Shown here in pieces: positions 60,849 to 63,462 of a stretch of 63,462 bases of DNA. The stretch spans positions 1 to 63,462 of the forward strand of contig WGNI01000014.1 of assembly GCA_016124655.1 (NCBI GenBank), written 5' to 3'. Source of the DNA: Alphaproteobacteria bacterium (GTDB lineage Bacteria; Pseudomonadota; Alphaproteobacteria; Caulobacterales; Aquidulcibacteraceae). Numbering within the stretch: the first letter of the stretch is position 1; each line of letters opens with the position of its first letter. Under the pieces are notes generated by a model. The model was not told the origin of the DNA, ran no database searches, and saw only the letters and a program-made list of their open reading frames with translations. A program made the translations under genes and the position numbers.

Positions 60849-62129
60849 ATGACGCCGCCGGACGCCTATATCCCCGCATCCAAGACCGCGATTCTGACGG
60901 CCGCGCAAAACGCCCGCGCCCTGCCGGAGCCGGACAACGCCCAGCTGGGCGACCTGATGCGCGTGCTCTCCGCGGTGTTTCACTACGAGGCCCATGACGA
61001 TCTCGACCAGCTCAAGGCGCTCTATGCGCCGCTCGATCCAGACGCGCCTGGCGCCGAGGCGAGCGACGCCTATCCCGGCTTCGAGGCCGCGCTGATTGAC
61101 GCGCTCACCCGCGCCAATTTCGCCGAGATCGACGGCGCCGACATCGCCGATCGCGGCGCCGCGAAACTGACGGCTGATCTGCGCATCAAGGCCGCCAATG
61201 ACGGCATCCGCTCCATCCGCTTCTTCGCCCGCGGCGCCCACGTCGAAACGCTGACCATCCGCAGCCTGTTTGGTCTGCGCCGCCGCCGCGTCGAGGCCGA
61301 CATCCTCAACGATGTCGTCGTGCTCGTCGCCTTCAAGACCGCCGCGGAAATCAAGCGCAAGGATCGCCGCGCCTTCGAAGATATGCGCCGCGGCATGCGC
61401 CCCGGCGCGGCTTTGGTGAAACAATTCCGCAATGTCGCGCAGGCCGAACTCGTGACGCTCCATCCCGGCGCCAAACCCACCATGCGCCGCCGCGACCAGG
61501 TGTTCCTCGCTGTGCCCGCGCTGGCCGGCGGCGTGCCGGTGGCGGTGCAGATCATTCCTGCCGTCACGGTTTTGTTTGCCGTGCTCGCAACCTATTTCGG
61601 CGCGCGCGGCGCCATCGAAGACAATGATCTCAAGCGCGCGCTCGCCGCGGTGTCCGGTCTTGTGGCCGTCGGCGCCTTCGTCGGCCGGCAATGGATGAAA
61701 TACGAGCGCCAGACGCTGAAATATCAAAAGCAGCTCGCCGACACCGTCTATTTCCGCAACACCGCAAACAATGCCGGCGTGCTCGATGCGCTGATCAGCG
61801 CGGGCGAAGAGCAGGACGTGAAGGAGGCCTTCATCGCCTTCTGGGCGCTGCGCGCGGCAGGCCGCCCGCTGACCCGCGCGGAAATCGACGCCGCTGCGGA
61901 AACCTTTCTGCGCGAGCGCATGCAGGTCCGCTCCGACTTTGAAATCCGCGACGCGCTCGACAAGCTGGAGCGCTTGCGCCTGGTGGAACGCCAGGGCGAT
62001 CGCTACGCCGCGCCCGGCGTCAGCGACGCGCTCGCGCGGCTCGATGCGGCATGGGACAATTATTTCAGGTTTGGGCGCATGAACGACGGCGGCGCCGCCG
62101 CCGCTCCGCGCCAATCGGCGAGCCACTAA
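60849..62129 (+). CDS. DUF3754 (TMEM143-like) membrane protein
   Basis: 426 residues. The core domain begins LDQLKALYAPLDPD near residue 52 and includes RFFARGAHVETLTIRSLFGL near residue 125, then two hydrophobic segments near residues 233-275 (VQIIPAVTVLFAVLATYFGA). The C-terminal 120 residues contain helical KYQKQLADTVYFRNTANNAG and a winged-helix-like end. This matches the DUF3754/TMEM143 family, of unknown function. Divergent from the peptidase gene; it overlaps the convergent DUF2332 gene by 4 bases. Confidence 0.78.
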   Translation: MTPPDAYIPASKTAILTAAQNARALPEPDNAQLGDLMRVLSAVFHYEAHDDLDQLKALYAPLDPDAPGAEASDAYPGFEAALIDALTRANFAEIDGADIADRGAAKLTADLRIKAANDGIRSIRFFARGAHVETLTIRSLFGLRRRRVEADILNDVVVLVAFKTAAEIKRKDRRAFEDMRRGMRPGAALVKQFRNVAQAELVTLHPGAKPTMRRRDQVFLAVPALAGGVPVAVQIIPAVTVLFAVLATYFGARGAIEDNDLKRALAAVSGLVAVGAFVGRQWMKYERQTLKYQKQLADTVYFRNTANNAGVLDALISAGEEQDVKEAFIAFWALRAAGRPLTRAEIDAAAETFLRERMQVRSDFEIRDALDKLERLRLVERQGDRYAAPGVSDALARLDAAWDNYFRFGRMNDGGAAAAPRQSASH

Positions 62130-63196
62130 GCCGGTTGATCCTCCATTGCGCGCATCCAGCGCGCATGGCCATCGGTTTCCGCCAGCACGCGCCGCGCGCC
62201 GCCCGGCCACGTGATCGTGTCGACGAAAAACCGCGCGCTCTCCGGCGGCCCGCCCAGCGCGCCTTCGGGCTCGAAGCGCAGCCACACGAGCGGCGCCTGC
62301 GCCGTCGCTTTGGCGCCGGCAGTTTCGATGCAGGCGCGGATCGCCGCGCGCGTCTCCCGCGGCGGATACTGGTAAAACACCGAATGATAGACGACGGTCG
62401 CTGCGTCGCCGGCGCGCGCATCGAGCTTCGCGTTCAGCCACGTCGCGGCGTCCGCGCGCTCCACGGCGACGCCATGCGCGATCGCCAGATCCGCGGCCGC
62501 ATCGAACCGCACGAGACGATCAAACTGATCAGGCCAGATATACGCTTTCAGCTGCAGCCGCTGCGCGGGATCGGACACGTCGAGCGGATTCTGATCGCAC
62601 GCCGAACGATTGCGGATATGGGGAACCACATCGACCGGCGGCGGGGCCCCGCTCCAATCGGTATCGATGCGCACCGACCCTGCATCGTTCCACGACCAGC
62701 TTTCTGTGCGATACGCGAAACGATCCCAATTCAGATTGAGGCCCGCGCTTGCGCCCAGTTCAAGCGTGTCGATCGGCCCGTTGAACGTTTCAGCGAGGCT
62801 GAGAAAACCAGCCAGGAGGCCGATGGAGCGCCGCGTTTCGTTGGTTTGCGGCGGCGAGCGCAGAAACGCCGCGACCCAATCGCGCTCGCGCGCCAGAAAC
62901 GCGCGCGCCGCAGGCCATGCCGCGTCGCCGGATGCCGGCGCATGCGGCGTCGGATAGAAACGCGCAAGCTCCTGGTCGCGCCCCGACAACACCGCCGCAT
63001 GCAGAGCGCCCGTCAAGCGCAGCGACAGTGCATCTGCGCGCGGCGATCCCGGCCAATCGCCGACCAGATCAGCAACCGGACCGCCCGCGCGCAAATCCTC
63101 CGCGCAGCACGCGATCAAAGCGGCGGTGAACGGCGAACCATAGGCCGCACAGCCGCGCGCCTGTTCGTGAAAATGCTCAAGCACCTTTTCCATCAT
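62126..63196 (-). CDS. DUF2332-family protein
   Basis: 356 residues. VLEHFHEQARGCAAYGSPFT at the start, TLELGASAGLNLNWDRFAYR near residue 154 (a glycine-rich methyltransferase-like loop), GCDQNP-like RSACDQNPLDVSDPAQR near residue 199 and VVYHSVFYQYPPRETRAAI near residue 271 are typical of DUF2332. The SAM-like loop suggests a nucleotide or SAM-binding protein, but activity is unknown. ATG 63,196 and ATG 63,193 are adjacent; neither has a strong ribosome site. Confidence 0.85.
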   Translation of the reverse strand: MMEKVLEHFHEQARGCAAYGSPFTAALIACCAEDLRAGGPVADLVGDWPGSPRADALSLRLTGALHAAVLSGRDQELARFYPTPHAPASGDAAWPAARAFLARERDWVAAFLRSPPQTNETRRSIGLLAGFLSLAETFNGPIDTLELGASAGLNLNWDRFAYRTESWSWNDAGSVRIDTDWSGAPPPVDVVPHIRNRSACDQNPLDVSDPAQRLQLKAYIWPDQFDRLVRFDAAADLAIAHGVAVERADAATWLNAKLDARAGDAATVVYHSVFYQYPPRETRAAIRACIETAGAKATAQAPLVWLRFEPEGALGGPPESARFFVDTITWPGGARRVLAETDGHARWMRAMEDQPA

Positions 63197-63363
63197 TGAT
63201 CCGGCTTGGCGCCGCGAGTGCGCCAGCGTCAATCTTGATTCGCTCGATCAAGCGCGCACGTTCGCCGCCGGCGCCGGGGCTTCGGCGGGCGTTCAAACGC
63301 TCCATCGCCCCGGGCGACCGGAGGGAGACCCGGGGCCCAGTTGCGCAATGCGGGAAGAATGGA

Positions 63364-63393
63364 CCCCGGTCTTCGCGTTCCGCGAAACCGGGG
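63364..63393 (-). terminator. strong hairpin after the right-edge gene
   Basis: CCCCGGT/ACCGGGG plus TTCGCG/CGCGAA with one bulged C and loop TTC. On the minus strand it begins 8 bases after the TAA of the partial gene. Sequence just to its left (GAGGGAGACCCGGGG) resembles extragenic repeats of alphaproteobacteria, so it may also be a REP-like unit. Confidence 0.55.
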
Positions 63394-63401
63394 GGATGGG
63401 G

Positions 63402-63462
63402 TTAGGAGGTGTCTGCGCCAACCACAGCCGCCGGCGCGGCGCTTTCAAACGCATCGATCAGC
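63402..63462 (-). CDS. C-terminal end of an unidentified gene (runs off window)
   Basis: The minus strand from the right edge reads LIDAFESAAPAAVVGADTS and a TAA at 63,402-63,404, followed directly by a hairpin. The frame is open to the window edge. Nineteen residues are too few to name a protein. The Ala-rich tail and terminator make a real gene end likely. Confidence 0.4.
   Translation of the reverse strand, partial: LIDAFESAAPAAVVGADTS

Noticed and set aside
60732..62441. 569-codon open frame opposite the DUF3754 gene
   Set aside because: It spans the ends of two recognised genes and the divergent promoter region, and has no protein-like features.

Overview
The window reads as chromosomal DNA of a GC-rich alphaproteobacterium. 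A CsgH-type curli chaperone, Zn-ribbon NDUFS6-like and DUF2332 proteins, and dense convergent and divergent gene packing all fit Alphaproteobacteria. A Caulobacterales/Hyphomonadaceae-type host is my best guess, but there is no rRNA and the placement is inference.

Layout. (1) 1-140: the first codons of an IS3-family OrfA, running off the left edge and abutting an HNH-like gene. (2) 1,081-16,056: ordinary core genes, including a pterin carbinolamine dehydratase, a HAD hydrolase, a DMT transporter, an HSD10-like SDR, RidA, a Baeyer-Villiger-type flavin monooxygenase, an ABC ATPase, DNA polymerase I, an enoyl-CoA hydratase, a phytanoyl-CoA dioxygenase-like protein and a TraB/GumN protein. (3) 16,383-16,459: tRNA-Arg(CCG), followed by about 1 kb without a convincing gene. 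(4) 17,489-44,081: a large surface-glycan locus. Its plus-strand operon has two NDP-sugar epimerase/dehydratase proteins, a GmhA-like SIS isomerase, a split transketolase, a zinc dehydrogenase, a HAD phosphatase, an APH-fold kinase and a methyltransferase. Its minus-strand operon has a domain-swapped HldE-like kinase/nucleotidyltransferase, an HddC-like nucleotidyltransferase, two long paralogous proteins of unknown function, a Nudix protein that looks frameshifted, an RmlD-like reductase, three methyltransferases and a sulfotransferase. It ends with a WbuC-type cupin, two glycosyltransferases, a second sulfotransferase and two small membrane proteins. (5) 44,347-47,276: a tandem pair of secreted GH30-like proteins. 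(6) 47,281-49,663: acyl-CoA synthetase and SDR. (7) 49,749-51,480: an orphan ParA ATPase, an unknown protein and a roadblock-like protein. (8) 51,739-54,523: a PstS-like/OmpA fusion, an MHYT-type membrane protein and a Pro/Ala-rich single-pass protein. (9) 54,739-56,912: a small lipoprotein and a curli-like set (curlin, CsgH, second curlin). (10) 56,909-63,462: RuvC, a secreted CHAT protein next to a secreted C13 peptidase, a DUF3754 membrane protein, a DUF2332 protein and the tail of an unidentified gene.

How the genes may work together. The glycan locus can be read as a route to an unusual heptose-type or branched, methylated sugar: transketolase, SIS isomerase, kinase, phosphatase, nucleotidyltransferase, then dehydratase, C-methylation, transfer and sulfation. 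The right third holds several envelope modules (amyloid, proteases, binding protein tied to peptidoglycan) whose linkage is inferred from proximity only. The least explained items are the two paralogous glycan-locus proteins, the reversed HldE fusion, the CHAT/C13 pair and the ParA/roadblock module.
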